A stretch of DNA of 64,000 bases from Streptomyces durmitorensis. GTDB taxonomy: Bacteria > Actinomycetota > Actinomycetes > Streptomycetales > Streptomycetaceae. Under the pieces are notes generated by a model that did not search any database, had not been told where the DNA came from, and was given only the letters and a program-made list of their open reading frames with translations. Positions 9,302 to 17,247 of this stretch are shown here, one piece after another (the stretch's first letter is position 1; each line of letters starts with the position of its first letter). A program made the translations under genes and the position numbers. The stretch lies in the NCBI RefSeq assembly GCF_023498005.1, contig NZ_CP097289.1, positions 6,448,001 through 6,512,000 of the forward strand, read 5' to 3'.

Positions 9302-10336
9302 TCACATCGTGGTGGGTTGCAGGGCGGTTGGTGACGTATCGCTATTCGGACCGCTCGGCTCCGCCGCGGAACCCGGCCCTCCGGGCCCTTGTGCCCCACT
9401 GTCGGAACGCCGTCCGCGCAGGACGAGAACGCCTCCCGCGATGGCCAGCAGCGCACCCAGCACACCCGTCCCGACCGGCAGCGTCTCGCCCAGGAGCTTC
9501 AGCCGGCTGCTGTCGTCGTCCGCGAGCTCGACCTGCGCCTTCTGGGTCTTCTCGGTGAACGCGATGCGCTTGCTCTCAAGCAGCACCGTCGCGTCCTTGT
9601 CCGAGCCGGGCGCGCGCAGCGTCTTGCGGGGGCCGATCGCCGCGTAGATGATCCGGCCGGTGCGCTTGTCGGCGACCAGCTCGACGCCGTGGTTGGAGTA
9701 CCACTCCTCGGCGATCACGTTGCTGCGCTTGGGCTGCCCCACCAGGCGGCCCGGCACGAGGCGGGTCCCGGTCTTGGCGGGCTTCACCTTGGCGGTGAAG
9801 CGGTAGCCCTCGTAGCCCTGGATCTTCTTCGTGCCCCGGAAGGTCAGCGGAACGGTCGCGCCGAGGGTGTTGTCCCACCAGACGTAGGAACGCCGTTCCA
9901 CGTCGAAGGGGAACTTGAGGTAGGCCTCGCCCTCGAAGTACGGCTTCTCGTCGCAGCAGTGCACCGGCTTGTTGGTCTCGCGGTCGGTGACCCAGCGCTC
10001 CTGCGTGAACTGGAGCGAATCGTGCGGGTCCGAGGCCGGCAGGGACTTGTCCGGATCGACGGACGTGACCACGTCCCAGACGGCGTGCTCGCTGGTGCTG
10101 TCGTCGACGTCACCGCGCACCTGGCGCGTGACCGTGAGGTTCTTGCCGTGCACCGTCTTGATCTTCTCGGTGTCGAAATAGCTCCCTTTGCCCTTGAACA
10201 CGGTGGTCGTGTCGATGTCGACAGGCGTGCGTTTCGCCCGTGGCTCGACGTACCACGCGAGCATCGGGGCCAGGACGAGCAGAAAAACGCCGAGTCCGAG
10301 GAGGATCAGCGAGAGGGGCGAGGCTGTGCGGCGCAT
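9302..10336 (-). CDS. DUF3068 (PorA-like) membrane-anchored protein
   Basis: 344 residues. It has an N-terminal hydrophobic segment (PLSLILLGLGVFLLVLAPML), then a ~260-residue extracytoplasmic domain, then a C-terminal helix (VGTGVLGALLAIAGGVLVL) and a short polar tail. This is the architecture of DUF3068, annotated in databases as porin PorA family. The extracellular domain contains a HCCDEKPYFEG cysteine pair. It sits just upstream of the GT4/methyltransferase/AftD-like operon and has its own convincing promoter. Mycobacterial DUF3068 proteins occur near methyltransferase and glycosyltransferase genes too (recalled, not checked). Molecular function unknown. Confidence 0.85.
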   Translation of the reverse strand: MRRTASPLSLILLGLGVFLLVLAPMLAWYVEPRAKRTPVDIDTTTVFKGKGSYFDTEKIKTVHGKNLTVTRQVRGDVDDSTSEHAVWDVVTSVDPDKSLPASDPHDSLQFTQERWVTDRETNKPVHCCDEKPYFEGEAYLKFPFDVERRSYVWWDNTLGATVPLTFRGTKKIQGYEGYRFTAKVKPAKTGTRLVPGRLVGQPKRSNVIAEEWYSNHGVELVADKRTGRIIYAAIGPRKTLRAPGSDKDATVLLESKRIAFTEKTQKAQVELADDDSSRLKLLGETLPVGTGVLGALLAIAGGVLVLRGRRSDSGAQGPGGPGSAAEPSGPNSDTSPTALQPTTM

Positions 10337-10387
10337 CCGGCACTCCTGGGGGCGGGTGAGAAGTGTTACCGAGCCGTAGGGGCCGGA

Positions 10388-10417
10388 ACGCTAGGCGGAC
10401 CCTTGACGAAGTGTCAA
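10388..10417 (-). promoter_or_regulatory. Sigma-70-type promoter of the DUF3068 gene with overlapping inverted repeat
   Basis: On the minus strand TTGACA (10417-10412) and TAGCGT (10393-10388) are separated by 18 bp, a strong match to Streptomyces HrdB promoters. The predicted leader is about 45 nt. The -35 lies in a perfect inverted repeat TTGAC-GAAGT-GTCAA (10403-10417), which could be a repressor site and also lies upstream of the divergent small gene. Confidence 0.6.
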
Positions 10418-10526
10418 TGCGTTGATGAAACTGTGCACCTGCCGGGTGGGGCCGGTGAGGGACTGTGCGCACGACATCCGCGCGACCTGGGTGGGGACGA
10501 CCTCCAGCAGAGAGGCTGACCCTGAC

Positions 10527-10679
10527 ATGCACCGATTGCTCGCCGCCGGTCTGACCGTCGTAGCCGCCGCGGCACTCGCCGTGGCCGCCGCGTTCGGCGT
10601 CGTCGCGCTCCTGAACGCGACCCCGGAACAACCCAACACCCCCCTCGTGCATTACGAGACTGCCCCGCGGGGACAGTGA
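10527..10679 (+). CDS. Small DUF2613-like membrane protein
   Basis: 50 residues, MHRLLAAGLTVVAAAALAVA..., with one long N-terminal hydrophobic segment followed by a short polar tail (TPEQPNTPLVHYETAPRGQ). This looks like the small secreted/membrane DUF2613 proteins of actinobacteria. An AGAGAGG sequence lies 12 nt upstream of the ATG. Its stop codon abuts the GTG start of the PucR regulator with no gap, so the two are probably cotranslated. A small DUF2613 protein also sits beside aftD in mycobacteria (recalled), which fits the AftD-like gene nearby. Function unknown. Confidence 0.65.
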   Translation: MHRLLAAGLTVVAAAALAVAAAFGVVALLNATPEQPNTPLVHYETAPRGQ

Positions 10680-12005
10680 GTGGCCGTGCCCGTGACCGAG
10701 AGCCAGGGGTCACTTTCCGTCCGCTCGGCCTGGCGCGACGTACCGCCCATGCAAGTGCGCCGGTTCGCCGCGCTCGCCCTGGACGAGGTGCCCGCCCTGG
10801 CGCAGGACATCCTGCGGCAGATCCGCTCGGAGTACCCCGGCCTGCCCGTCGTCCTCGACGACTCGGGCGAACCCATGGCGCTCATCGGCATACGCCGCGC
10901 CCTGGAGGGCTTCGTCCAGCAGATCGCGGCCGCCGAGGGCGGGCGCCCGTGCTACCCCCTTGAGGTCTTCCAGGAATTCGGCAGGGGCGAGGGCCTGCAC
11001 GGCCGCAGCCTCGACTCGCTCCAGGCGATCTACCGCCTCGGCGTACGGCTCGCCTGGCGCCGCCTGGCCGAGATCGGCCAGCAGATCGAGATCCCGCCAC
11101 CGGCCATGTACGAACTCGCCGAGTCCGGCTTCGAGTACCTGGACGGCCTGGTCGACCAGTCCGTCCGCGGATACGCCGAGGCGGCGGCCCGGCAGGCCGG
11201 TGAACGGCTGCGCCTTCAGCGGAAGTTGATGGAGCTGCTGCTCTCCGAACGCCGCGGGGAGTCCGGGGCGGGAGCACCGGCGGATTCCGGTTCCGGTTCG
11301 GGTTCCGGTTCCGGTTCGCACTCCGGGTCCCGGCAGCCCGGCGCCCGCAGCGCGCTCGACGAACGGGCCGCCCGCGTCGGCTGGCAGCTGCCCGAGCGGG
11401 TCGCCGTCGGCGTGCTCCTTCGCCCCGCGCGCGAAGCCGTGGCGCCCGCCGTCGGCCAGGGCGTCCTGCTCGACATGGAGACCGAACAGCCCCGCATGGT
11501 CGTCCCCGACCCGGACGCCGCCGGGCGCCCCGAACTCCTGCGGCGCGCCATGACGGGCTGGTCCGGCGCGATCGGCCCGCCCGTACCGCTCGCCGACGCC
11601 GCGAAGTCGCTGCGCTGGGCGGAGGCCGCCGTCCGCCTGATGGAACGCGGCCTTCTCCCCTCCGGCGAGGTCCTGCACTGCACCGAGCACACCGAGGCCC
11701 TGGTCCTGCTCCAGCCCGAGGAGCTCATCGAGGACTTGGCCCGCCGCTGCCTCGCCCCGCTCGCGCACTGCGGCCCGGCGCACGGCCGCCGCCTCGCCGA
11801 GACCCTGCTCGCCTGGCTGGAGACGCGGGGCGGAGCGCCGGAGGTCGCGGCACGGCTCGGGGTGCACCCGCAGACGGTGCGCTACCGCCTGCGGCAGATC
11901 AGGGAGCTGTGGGGCGACGAGGTCGACGACCCGGACCGCCGCTTCGAGCTGGAACTGGTGCTCAGGGCAAGGCGGTTGCGAGGAGAGCTCGGACGGGTGG
12001 GCTGA
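10680..12005 (+). CDS. PucR family helix-turn-helix transcriptional regulator
   Basis: 441 residues. The C-terminal PucR HTH_30 domain is clear (AARLGVHPQTVRYRLRQIRELWG followed by RRFELELVLRARRL). The central region resembles the GGDEF-like PucR domain, and the N-terminal ~170 residues form a helical sensor-like domain (RFAALALDEVPALAQDILRQI). Between the two is a Gly/Ser spacer encoded by near-perfect 6-bp repeats around 11283-11330. The start is the GTG touching the stop of the preceding small gene. In-frame GTGs at 10686 and 10692 are alternatives. Targets unknown; the adjacent surface-glycan genes are candidates. Confidence 0.85.
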   Translation: MAVPVTESQGSLSVRSAWRDVPPMQVRRFAALALDEVPALAQDILRQIRSEYPGLPVVLDDSGEPMALIGIRRALEGFVQQIAAAEGGRPCYPLEVFQEFGRGEGLHGRSLDSLQAIYRLGVRLAWRRLAEIGQQIEIPPPAMYELAESGFEYLDGLVDQSVRGYAEAAARQAGERLRLQRKLMELLLSERRGESGAGAPADSGSGSGSGSGSHSGSRQPGARSALDERAARVGWQLPERVAVGVLLRPAREAVAPAVGQGVLLDMETEQPRMVVPDPDAAGRPELLRRAMTGWSGAIGPPVPLADAAKSLRWAEAAVRLMERGLLPSGEVLHCTEHTEALVLLQPEELIEDLARRCLAPLAHCGPAHGRRLAETLLAWLETRGGAPEVAARLGVHPQTVRYRLRQIRELWGDEVDDPDRRFELELVLRARRLRGELGRVG

Positions 12006-12044
12006 CCGCAGACGTTCGGACAGCCGTACGGGTAGCCTGCCGCA

Positions 12045-12893
12045 ATGGACATAGCGGTACGCGCGCAGGCAGCACTCGGCGAGGGTCCCACCTGGGATGC
12101 CGCCGCCCGGCGGCTCATCTGGGTCGACATCCTGAGCTCACGCGTCCACACGTACGACCCGTCGACCGGGCACCGCTCGGTCCTGGCCACCGAGCAGCAC
12201 GTCGGCGCCGCGAAGCCGCGCGCGGGCGGCGGCCTGGTGGTGAACCTGCGGGACGGCGTGGGCCTCTACGACTCCGTGGCCGACGGCGGCGCCTTCCGCT
12301 GGCTGCACCGCGAGGTCGTGCCGGGCCGTCGGGGCAACGACGCGGCGGTCGCGCCCGACGGCGCGCTCTGGGCGGGCACGATGCGCTACGACGAGGGAGC
12401 GGGCGGCGGCAACCTGATCCGGCTGACCGGCGACGGCACCGCGACCGAGGTGTACGACGACGTGTCCGTCAGCAACGGCGTGGGGTGGAGCCCCGACGGC
12501 CGCTCCCTGTACTACATCGACACCCTGACCCGGCGCATCGACGTACTGGACCTGGGCGACGGCCAACTCCCGCTCTCCAGGCGCCCCTTGGTGACGATCG
12601 AGGACGGTGCCGGATACCCCGACGGCCTCACCGTCGACGCCGACGGCTGCGTCTGGGTCGCGCTGTGGGACGGCGCCGCCGTCCGCCGCTACACCCCCTC
12701 CGGCGCCCTGGACCGGGTGATCGAGCTCCCGGTGGTCCGCCCGACCGCGTGCGCCTTCGGCGGCCCCGGCCTGCGGGACCTCTACATCACCTCCGCTTCC
12801 ACGGGACTTGAGGCGCCGCACCCCTTGTCCGGCTCTGTGCTCGTGGTGCCGGACGCCGGGCAGGGCGTGGAACAGGCGGCGTTCGCCGGTTAG
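12045..12893 (+). CDS. SMP-30/gluconolactonase (LRE) family protein
   Basis: 282 residues of the six-bladed beta-propeller SMP-30 family, which hydrolyses sugar lactones with a divalent metal. Visible family features are ALGEGPTWDAAARRLIWVDI at the N-terminus (metal-ligand Glu), the central RGNDAAVAPDGALWAGTM with N-D metal ligands, the VSNGVGWSPDGRSLYYIDT blade and GYPDGLTVDADGCVWVALW with the conserved Asp. No signal peptide, so probably cytoplasmic. It starts 40 bp after the PucR gene on the same strand. Substrate unknown. Confidence 0.88.
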   Translation: MDIAVRAQAALGEGPTWDAAARRLIWVDILSSRVHTYDPSTGHRSVLATEQHVGAAKPRAGGGLVVNLRDGVGLYDSVADGGAFRWLHREVVPGRRGNDAAVAPDGALWAGTMRYDEGAGGGNLIRLTGDGTATEVYDDVSVSNGVGWSPDGRSLYYIDTLTRRIDVLDLGDGQLPLSRRPLVTIEDGAGYPDGLTVDADGCVWVALWDGAAVRRYTPSGALDRVIELPVVRPTACAFGGPGLRDLYITSASTGLEAPHPLSGSVLVVPDAGQGVEQAAFAG

Positions 12894-12953
12894 GACATCC
12901 GTCGAGGCCTCGTGCCGGGCGTTGAGGCCTCGTGCCGGGCGTGGAACAGGCGG
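12863..12953. repeat. Short direct repeats after the SMP-30 gene
   Basis: GAGGCCTCGTGCCGGGCGT occurs at 12904-12922 and 12924-12942. GGGCGTGGAACAGGCGG occurs at 12863-12879 (inside the coding end) and 12937-12953. The pattern suggests a local tandem duplication at the 3' end of the gene. The rest of the gap to 13060 shows nothing clear. Confidence 0.8.
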
Positions 12954-13060
12954 TTTGCCCCATAGGGGAAGCCGGCGCGGCTGGAACATTCGATTCCGCA
13001 CACAACCTTCACGGCAGCGGCTTCCTCTGTTCCCCGCGGCTCACTTAGCCTCCATGCCTC

Positions 13061-13765
13061 ATGGACTACTGCCACCCGTGCCACAGGCACCTCAACGGCG
13101 CCCTGGCCTGCCCGGGGTGCGGAACCCCGGCCGAAGCCTGCCGTGAGTACGCGGAGGCGGTCGCCGCACAGGACGAGCCGGAGGGTGCCGAGCGGGAGCA
13201 CGACGACGTGGCGCCGCGTGGCAGGGGCCGCCGCCGGGAGCGTGGCCGCCGGGCCCACCGGCGCAGACGCCGCAAGGTCCTGCTGATCACCGCGGGGCTC
13301 GCGCTCGCCGCCGGTGGTCTGAGCCTGGCCGAGCTCGGCATCGAGGGCCCGTCGGACGAACCGACGGCGGCGTCGTCGCCGGACGGGGGAGCGGGCGGCC
13401 CCGCGTCACGGAAGCCCACCGACCCGGACAGCGGCCCGGCGACGGGCGCCGAGTCCACCGCGGCCACGTCGGCGGCGCCTTCGGCATCGGCGTCAAAGTC
13501 AGCGAAGGACAAGGCGGCCAAGGCGGCCAAGGAGGCGAAGAAGGCCAAGGACGCCGAGAAGGCGGACGCGGACGCGGCCGACAAGGACCCCGATTCCGCG
13601 GCCCCGGCCACGACCTCGGCGCCGGACACTCCGGACACTCCCGATGCTCCGGACAACCCCGGGACCACTCGCCCCACGCCCCCGCCGAGCACGCAGCAGC
13701 CGGATCCGACGCCTGAGCCGGAGCCCTCGGAGACGTGCGACCGCTTCCTGTGGTGGTGCACCTAG
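13061..13765 (+). CDS. SCO2400-type zinc-ribbon, single-pass membrane protein
   Basis: 234 residues. The N-terminus has paired cysteines (CHPCHRHLNGALACPGCG, plus AEAC) that look like a short zinc ribbon. A very basic stretch (GRGRRRERGRRAHRRRRRK) precedes one membrane helix (VLLITAGLALAAGGLSLAEL). The rest is a Ser/Ala/Lys- then Pro/Thr-rich low-complexity tail ending in CDRFLWWC. Conserved proteins of this design in Streptomyces are named SCO2400 family. The basic stretch predicts the zinc ribbon is cytoplasmic and the tail is outside. A TAGCCT hexamer 10 bp before the ATG could be a -10 element for a near-leaderless message. Function unknown. Confidence 0.8.
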   Translation: MDYCHPCHRHLNGALACPGCGTPAEACREYAEAVAAQDEPEGAEREHDDVAPRGRGRRRERGRRAHRRRRRKVLLITAGLALAAGGLSLAELGIEGPSDEPTAASSPDGGAGGPASRKPTDPDSGPATGAESTAATSAAPSASASKSAKDKAAKAAKEAKKAKDAEKADADAADKDPDSAAPATTSAPDTPDTPDAPDNPGTTRPTPPPSTQQPDPTPEPEPSETCDRFLWWCT

Positions 13766-13790
13766 CCTTCGACGGACGGTGGGGCGAGGG

Positions 13791-14240
13791 TCAGCCCGCG
13801 TCCTCGCCGATCATCCTGCGCAGCAGCCCGCGCAGCGAGAGCCGCTCCTCGCGGGAGAGCTCGGCCAGCGGCTCCCGCGCGAAGTCCAGCGAATCGCGCA
13901 GACTGCGGGCGACCGTCAGGCCCTCATCGGTCGGCGCCGCGAGCTTCACCCGGCGGTCGGCCGGATCGGGCCGCCGCTCGACGAGCCCGCGCGACTCAAG
14001 GCGGTCGATGATCCCCGTGATGTTCGACGGCTCACACTTCAGCTTCTGCGCTATGCGCCGCATGGGCAGCGGTTCCAGGGAGAGCAGCCCCAGGACACGT
14101 GCCTGCGCACCCGTGAGGGCGTGCTTGCCCGCCGCGGCGTCGTACTCCTCGTAGTAACGCGCGACGACCGTGCCGATGAGCTCGACGACTTCGAGCGTCA
14201 GGGGATCGGTGCGCGGGGTGCGGGAGCTGGTGGTGGCCAT
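13791..14240 (-). CDS. MarR family transcriptional regulator
   Basis: 149 residues from the ATG at 14240. The winged-helix core is clear: LTGAQARVLGLLSLEPLPMRRIAQKLKCEPSNITGIIDRLESRGLVERRPDPADRRVKLAAPT, with the DRR wing motif typical of MarR. A single cysteine lies at the recognition-helix start (KLKC). It is divergent from an NADP-dependent oxidoreductase gene, with an Ohr peroxidase further on, a context often seen for MarR regulators of electrophile or oxidant response. A longer open frame to 14312 would run through the intergenic promoter region and is rejected. Confidence 0.88.
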   Translation of the reverse strand: MATTSSRTPRTDPLTLEVVELIGTVVARYYEEYDAAAGKHALTGAQARVLGLLSLEPLPMRRIAQKLKCEPSNITGIIDRLESRGLVERRPDPADRRVKLAAPTDEGLTVARSLRDSLDFAREPLAELSREERLSLRGLLRRMIGEDAG

Positions 14241-14262
14241 GCGTTCCAGGCTACCCCGATAC

Positions 14263-14308
14263 TTGACATCATGAAATATGTAGGAGCATGGTTGTTTCAC
14301 AACGTGAA
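14263..14308. promoter_or_regulatory. Divergent promoter/operator region between marR-type gene and oxidoreductase
   Basis: A TTGACA hexamer at 14263-14268 points toward the oxidoreductase. A perfect inverted repeat TTCAC-AAC-GTGAA lies at 14296-14308, and a looser ACAT...ATGT pair at 14266-14281. These AT-rich palindromes stand out in this GC-rich DNA and are candidate MarR binding sites. No -10 hexamer is convincing. Confidence 0.45.
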
Positions 14309-14368
14309 GCATTTCCGCAACAGTGGCCCGCTGGAGACAGCGGCCTGAAGCAGCAGGAGGACGACCGC

Positions 14369-15415
14369 ATGTCCGTCACCCCCGAGGCCCCCGGGTCCCA
14401 GCAGCTCCCCGCCGTCAGCCGCGAATGGCACCTCGTGCGCCGCCCGCACGGCTGGCCGGTCCCGGAGGACTTCGCGCTGCGCGAGGCCCCGGTCGCCGCC
14501 CCGGCCGACGGCCAGGTCCTGGTCCGCAACCTGCACTTCTCCGTGGACCCGTACATGCGCGGCCGGATGAACGACGTGAAGTCGTACACCCCGCCCTTCC
14601 AGCTCGACGAGCCCATGCAGGGCGGTGCGGTCGGCGAGATCATCGCCTCGAACGCCGAGGGCTACGCGGTGGGCGACCACGTCCTGCACTTCGGCGGCTG
14701 GCGCGAGTACGCGACCCTCCCCGCCAAGCACGCCACCAAGGTGGACGGCAGCGCCGCGCCGCTCTCGGCGTACCTCGGCGTGCTCGGCATGACGGGTCTG
14801 ACGGCGTACGCGGGCCTCTTCGAGGTCGCCTCCTTCAAGGAGGGCGACGCGGTCTTCGTCTCCGGCGCAGCGGGTGCCGTCGGCGCCCAGGTCGGTCAGA
14901 TGGCCAAGCTCAAGGGTGCGTCGCGCGTCATCGGCTCCGCGGGCTCGGACGAGAAGGTCAAGCTCCTCGTCGAGGAGTACGGCTTCGACGCCGCGTTCAA
15001 CTACAAGGACCCGCGCCCGGTCGTGGAGCAGCTGAAGGAGGCGGCCCCCGACGGCATCGACGTCTACTTCGACAACGTGGGCGGCGAGCACCTCGAAGCC
15101 GCCATCAGCCGCATGAACGTGCACGGCCGCGCCACCATCTGCGGCATGATCGCCGCCTACAACGACACCGAGCCGACGCCGGGCCCGCGCAACATGGCCA
15201 TGATCATCGGCAAGCGCCTGCGCCTCCAGGGCGTGCTCGTCGGGGACCACGAGGCGCTTCAGCCGCAGTTCGTGGCCGAGGTCGGCGCGTGGATCCGCTC
15301 CGGTGAGCTCAAGTACAACGAGACGTTCGTCGAGGGCGTCGAGAACGGCGTCGAGGCGTTCCTCGGCATGCTGCGCGGCGAGAACACGGGAAAGATGATC
15401 GTTTCCCTGGTCTGA
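14369..15415 (+). CDS. NADP-dependent MDR oxidoreductase (prostaglandin/alkenal reductase type)
   Basis: 348 residues from the ATG preceded by AGGAGG. Medium-chain dehydrogenase/reductase without the structural zinc site. It has the N-terminal GroES-like domain (VRNLHFSVDPYMRGRMND, hallmark of the leukotriene B4 12-hydroxydehydrogenase branch) and the nucleotide-binding loop VFVSGAAGAVGAQVGQMAKLKG, then DVYFDNVGGEHLEAAISRMN. Such enzymes reduce alpha,beta-unsaturated aldehydes and ketones with NADPH. Divergence from a MarR gene suggests induction by electrophiles. An upstream in-frame start at 14288 has no good ribosome site and lies in the operator region. Confidence 0.9.
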   Translation: MSVTPEAPGSQQLPAVSREWHLVRRPHGWPVPEDFALREAPVAAPADGQVLVRNLHFSVDPYMRGRMNDVKSYTPPFQLDEPMQGGAVGEIIASNAEGYAVGDHVLHFGGWREYATLPAKHATKVDGSAAPLSAYLGVLGMTGLTAYAGLFEVASFKEGDAVFVSGAAGAVGAQVGQMAKLKGASRVIGSAGSDEKVKLLVEEYGFDAAFNYKDPRPVVEQLKEAAPDGIDVYFDNVGGEHLEAAISRMNVHGRATICGMIAAYNDTEPTPGPRNMAMIIGKRLRLQGVLVGDHEALQPQFVAEVGAWIRSGELKYNETFVEGVENGVEAFLGMLRGENTGKMIVSLV

Positions 15416-15438
15416 GGCGCGGGCATACGAGGCTTGGC

Positions 15439-15468
15439 GCCGGATGGTTTTCCGGCATCCGATAAAGT
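15439..15468. promoter_or_regulatory. Overlapping inverted repeats and -10-like element upstream of ohr
   Basis: CGGATG (15441-15446) pairs with CATCCG (15456-15461) and GCCGG (15439-15443) with CCGGC (15452-15456), followed at once by TAAAGT (15463-15468). This may be a weak terminator for the oxidoreductase gene or an operator overlapping the ohr promoter. No clear -35. Confidence 0.3.
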
Positions 15469-15530
15469 GATTCCACATTGTCGCGACTGTGGGCGCGCAT
15501 CGCGGAACATCTCAGGAGGAACCGGCACTT

Positions 15531-15959
15531 ATGTCCATCCAGCAGATCGACGTCAAGTACACCGCCGTCGCCACCGCCGAGAACGGCCGTGACGGCCGCG
15601 TCGCCACCGATGACGGCAAGCTCGACGTCGTCGTCAACCCGCCGAAGGAGATGGGCGGCAGCGGCGCCGGCACCAACCCCGAGCAGCTCTTCGCGGCCGG
15701 CTACAGCGCCTGCTTCCAGGGCGCGCTCGGCGTGGTCGCCCGCAAGGAGAACGCCGACATCTCCGGCTCGACCGTCACCGCCAAGGTCGGCATAGGCCAG
15801 ACCGAGGCCGGCGGCTTCGGCCTGGAGGTCGCGATCACCGCCTCCATCCCGAACGTGGACGCGGCCACCGCGCAGGCCCTGATCGAGAAGGCGCACCAGG
15901 TGTGCCCGTACTCGAGCGCCACGCGCGGCAACGTCAAGGTGGAGCTCGCGGTCGCCTGA
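15531..15959 (+). CDS. ohr: Organic hydroperoxide resistance protein (Ohr/OsmC family)
   Basis: 142 residues. Ohr reduces organic hydroperoxides with two reactive cysteines: the peroxidatic one in the family motif AAGYSACFQGAL and the resolving one in the C-terminal QVCPYSSATRGN, both present. The N-terminal part carries GRDGRVATDDGKLDVVVNPPKEMGG typical of Ohr rather than OsmC. A strong AGGAGGA ribosome site precedes the ATG. A perfect long hairpin terminator follows. It lies 115 bp after the MDR oxidoreductase; a shared oxidative or electrophile response is plausible. Confidence 0.93.
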   Translation: MSIQQIDVKYTAVATAENGRDGRVATDDGKLDVVVNPPKEMGGSGAGTNPEQLFAAGYSACFQGALGVVARKENADISGSTVTAKVGIGQTEAGGFGLEVAITASIPNVDAATAQALIEKAHQVCPYSSATRGNVKVELAVA

Positions 15960-15974
15960 CCAGCGCGTTCGCGT

Positions 15975-16023
15975 ACGTGACGGAGGGCCGCACCCCGGAA
16001 AGGGGTGCGGCCCTCCGTCACGT
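15975..16023. terminator. Bidirectional terminator hairpin, perfect 22-bp stem
   Basis: ACGTGACGGAGGGCCGCACCCC (15975-15996) pairs perfectly with 16002-16023 around a GGAAA loop. It lies between the convergent ohr and serine hydrolase genes and can serve both. No U-tract, as is common in Streptomyces. Confidence 0.93.
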
Positions 16024-16034
16024 GGTCCGGCCGC

Positions 16035-17216
16035 TCAGCAGCTCACGGCGGTTGTGTGGATAGCCGCGTGGAGGGCTGTGTGGATGGCCCGCACGAGAGG
16101 CTCGTCCTCCGGGGGCGGTCCACCGGGGAAGGGAAACCGGCGCCGCGTATAGCCGTAGGCGAGTCCGCTGCGCGGATCGGCGAACGCCTGCGAGCCGCCC
16201 ACGCCCTTGTGTCCGATGGACCCCGCGCCGAGGAACGGATACCCGGCTTCGGCGGTGCTCTGGAACCCCACCCCGAACGACTTGTGGGCCTGCGTCACCA
16301 GGTCGTACCCGTTGGAATGGATCTGCCCGAACTCGGCCACGGTGTCCGCCTTCAGGAGCGGATCCCGCCCGTCGAGCCCGCTGACCGCCGCCGCGTACAT
16401 CCCGGCGAGACCGCGCGCGGAGGCGACACCGCCGACGGAGGCGGGCCCCTTGGCGCGCACCAGACGGGAGTTGGGGAGCGCCTGGAGGCCGGTGGGGTGT
16501 GCGCCGTTGCGGTTGAAGGCGATGGAGTTCAGGGTGTGCGGCTGCGGCGGCTGCGCGTCGAGGAAGGCCTGCTCCGTGGCGGACGGGATCATCGGCAGTA
16601 CGGAGCGGAAGCGGGGTTCGAGCGCTTCGGGGAGCCCGAGGTGGAAGTCGAGACCGTACGGGGCGCGGACCCGCTCCTCGTACACCTCCTGCAGTGTCTG
16701 CCCGGTGGCCCGGAACACGACCTCACCGGCCAGCGCGCCGATGGAGAACGCGTGGTAGCCGAAGGCGGTGCCGGGGCGCCAGTAGGGCCGCTGGGCCGCG
16801 AGGCGGGCGGCGATGGCGCGGTCGTCCGCGACCTCATCGGGGCTGAAGCCGCTGTCGGCGCCGACGATGCCCGCGCGGTGCGAGAGGAGCTCCCGGAGGG
16901 TGATGCGCCCCTTGCCCTCGGCGGCGAACTCCGGCCAGTAGTGGGCCACTTCGCGATCCAGGTCCAGGGTGCCGTCCTGGACGAGCAAGGCCATGACGAG
17001 GTGGGCCGCGCCCTTCGTGGACGAGTACACCCCGAAGAGGGTGGTGCCGTCGGTGTCCGGCCCCACCCACAGGTCGACGACCTGCTTTCCCCTGACGTAC
17101 GCGGCGAGTTGAGCGGCATGATCGGGCTTCTCCCCGGCGAGCAGGGCGGTGAACGCGTCCCGCACGGCTTCGTATCCGGCTGCGGTGGTGCCTTGGATCC
17201 TGATCTCACGTGTCAT
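16035..17216 (-). CDS. Serine hydrolase, beta-lactamase/EstB-like family
   Basis: 393 residues of the class C beta-lactamase fold family. The catalytic SxxK is S65-S-T-K68 in TLFGVYSSTKGAAHLVMALL, followed by the LLSHRAGI region and a C-terminal KGVGGSQAFADPRSGLAYGYT block, where the HKGVGG stretch replaces the KTG motif. There is no signal peptide, so it is likely a cytoplasmic esterase or peptidase-like enzyme rather than a true beta-lactamase. It is convergent to ohr with a shared terminator and lies 31 bp after the M14 carboxypeptidase gene on the same strand. Confidence 0.88.
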   Translation of the reverse strand: MTREIRIQGTTAAGYEAVRDAFTALLAGEKPDHAAQLAAYVRGKQVVDLWVGPDTDGTTLFGVYSSTKGAAHLVMALLVQDGTLDLDREVAHYWPEFAAEGKGRITLRELLSHRAGIVGADSGFSPDEVADDRAIAARLAAQRPYWRPGTAFGYHAFSIGALAGEVVFRATGQTLQEVYEERVRAPYGLDFHLGLPEALEPRFRSVLPMIPSATEQAFLDAQPPQPHTLNSIAFNRNGAHPTGLQALPNSRLVRAKGPASVGGVASARGLAGMYAAAVSGLDGRDPLLKADTVAEFGQIHSNGYDLVTQAHKSFGVGFQSTAEAGYPFLGAGSIGHKGVGGSQAFADPRSGLAYGYTRRRFPFPGGPPPEDEPLVRAIHTALHAAIHTTAVSC

Positions 17217-17247
17217 GCGTTCTCCCTCCCCAACCCCGCCCCCAACC

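Noticed and set aside
15439..15468. OhrR-type operator
   Set aside because: The inverted repeats could equally be a weak terminator of the preceding gene; no match to a known OhrR site was evident.
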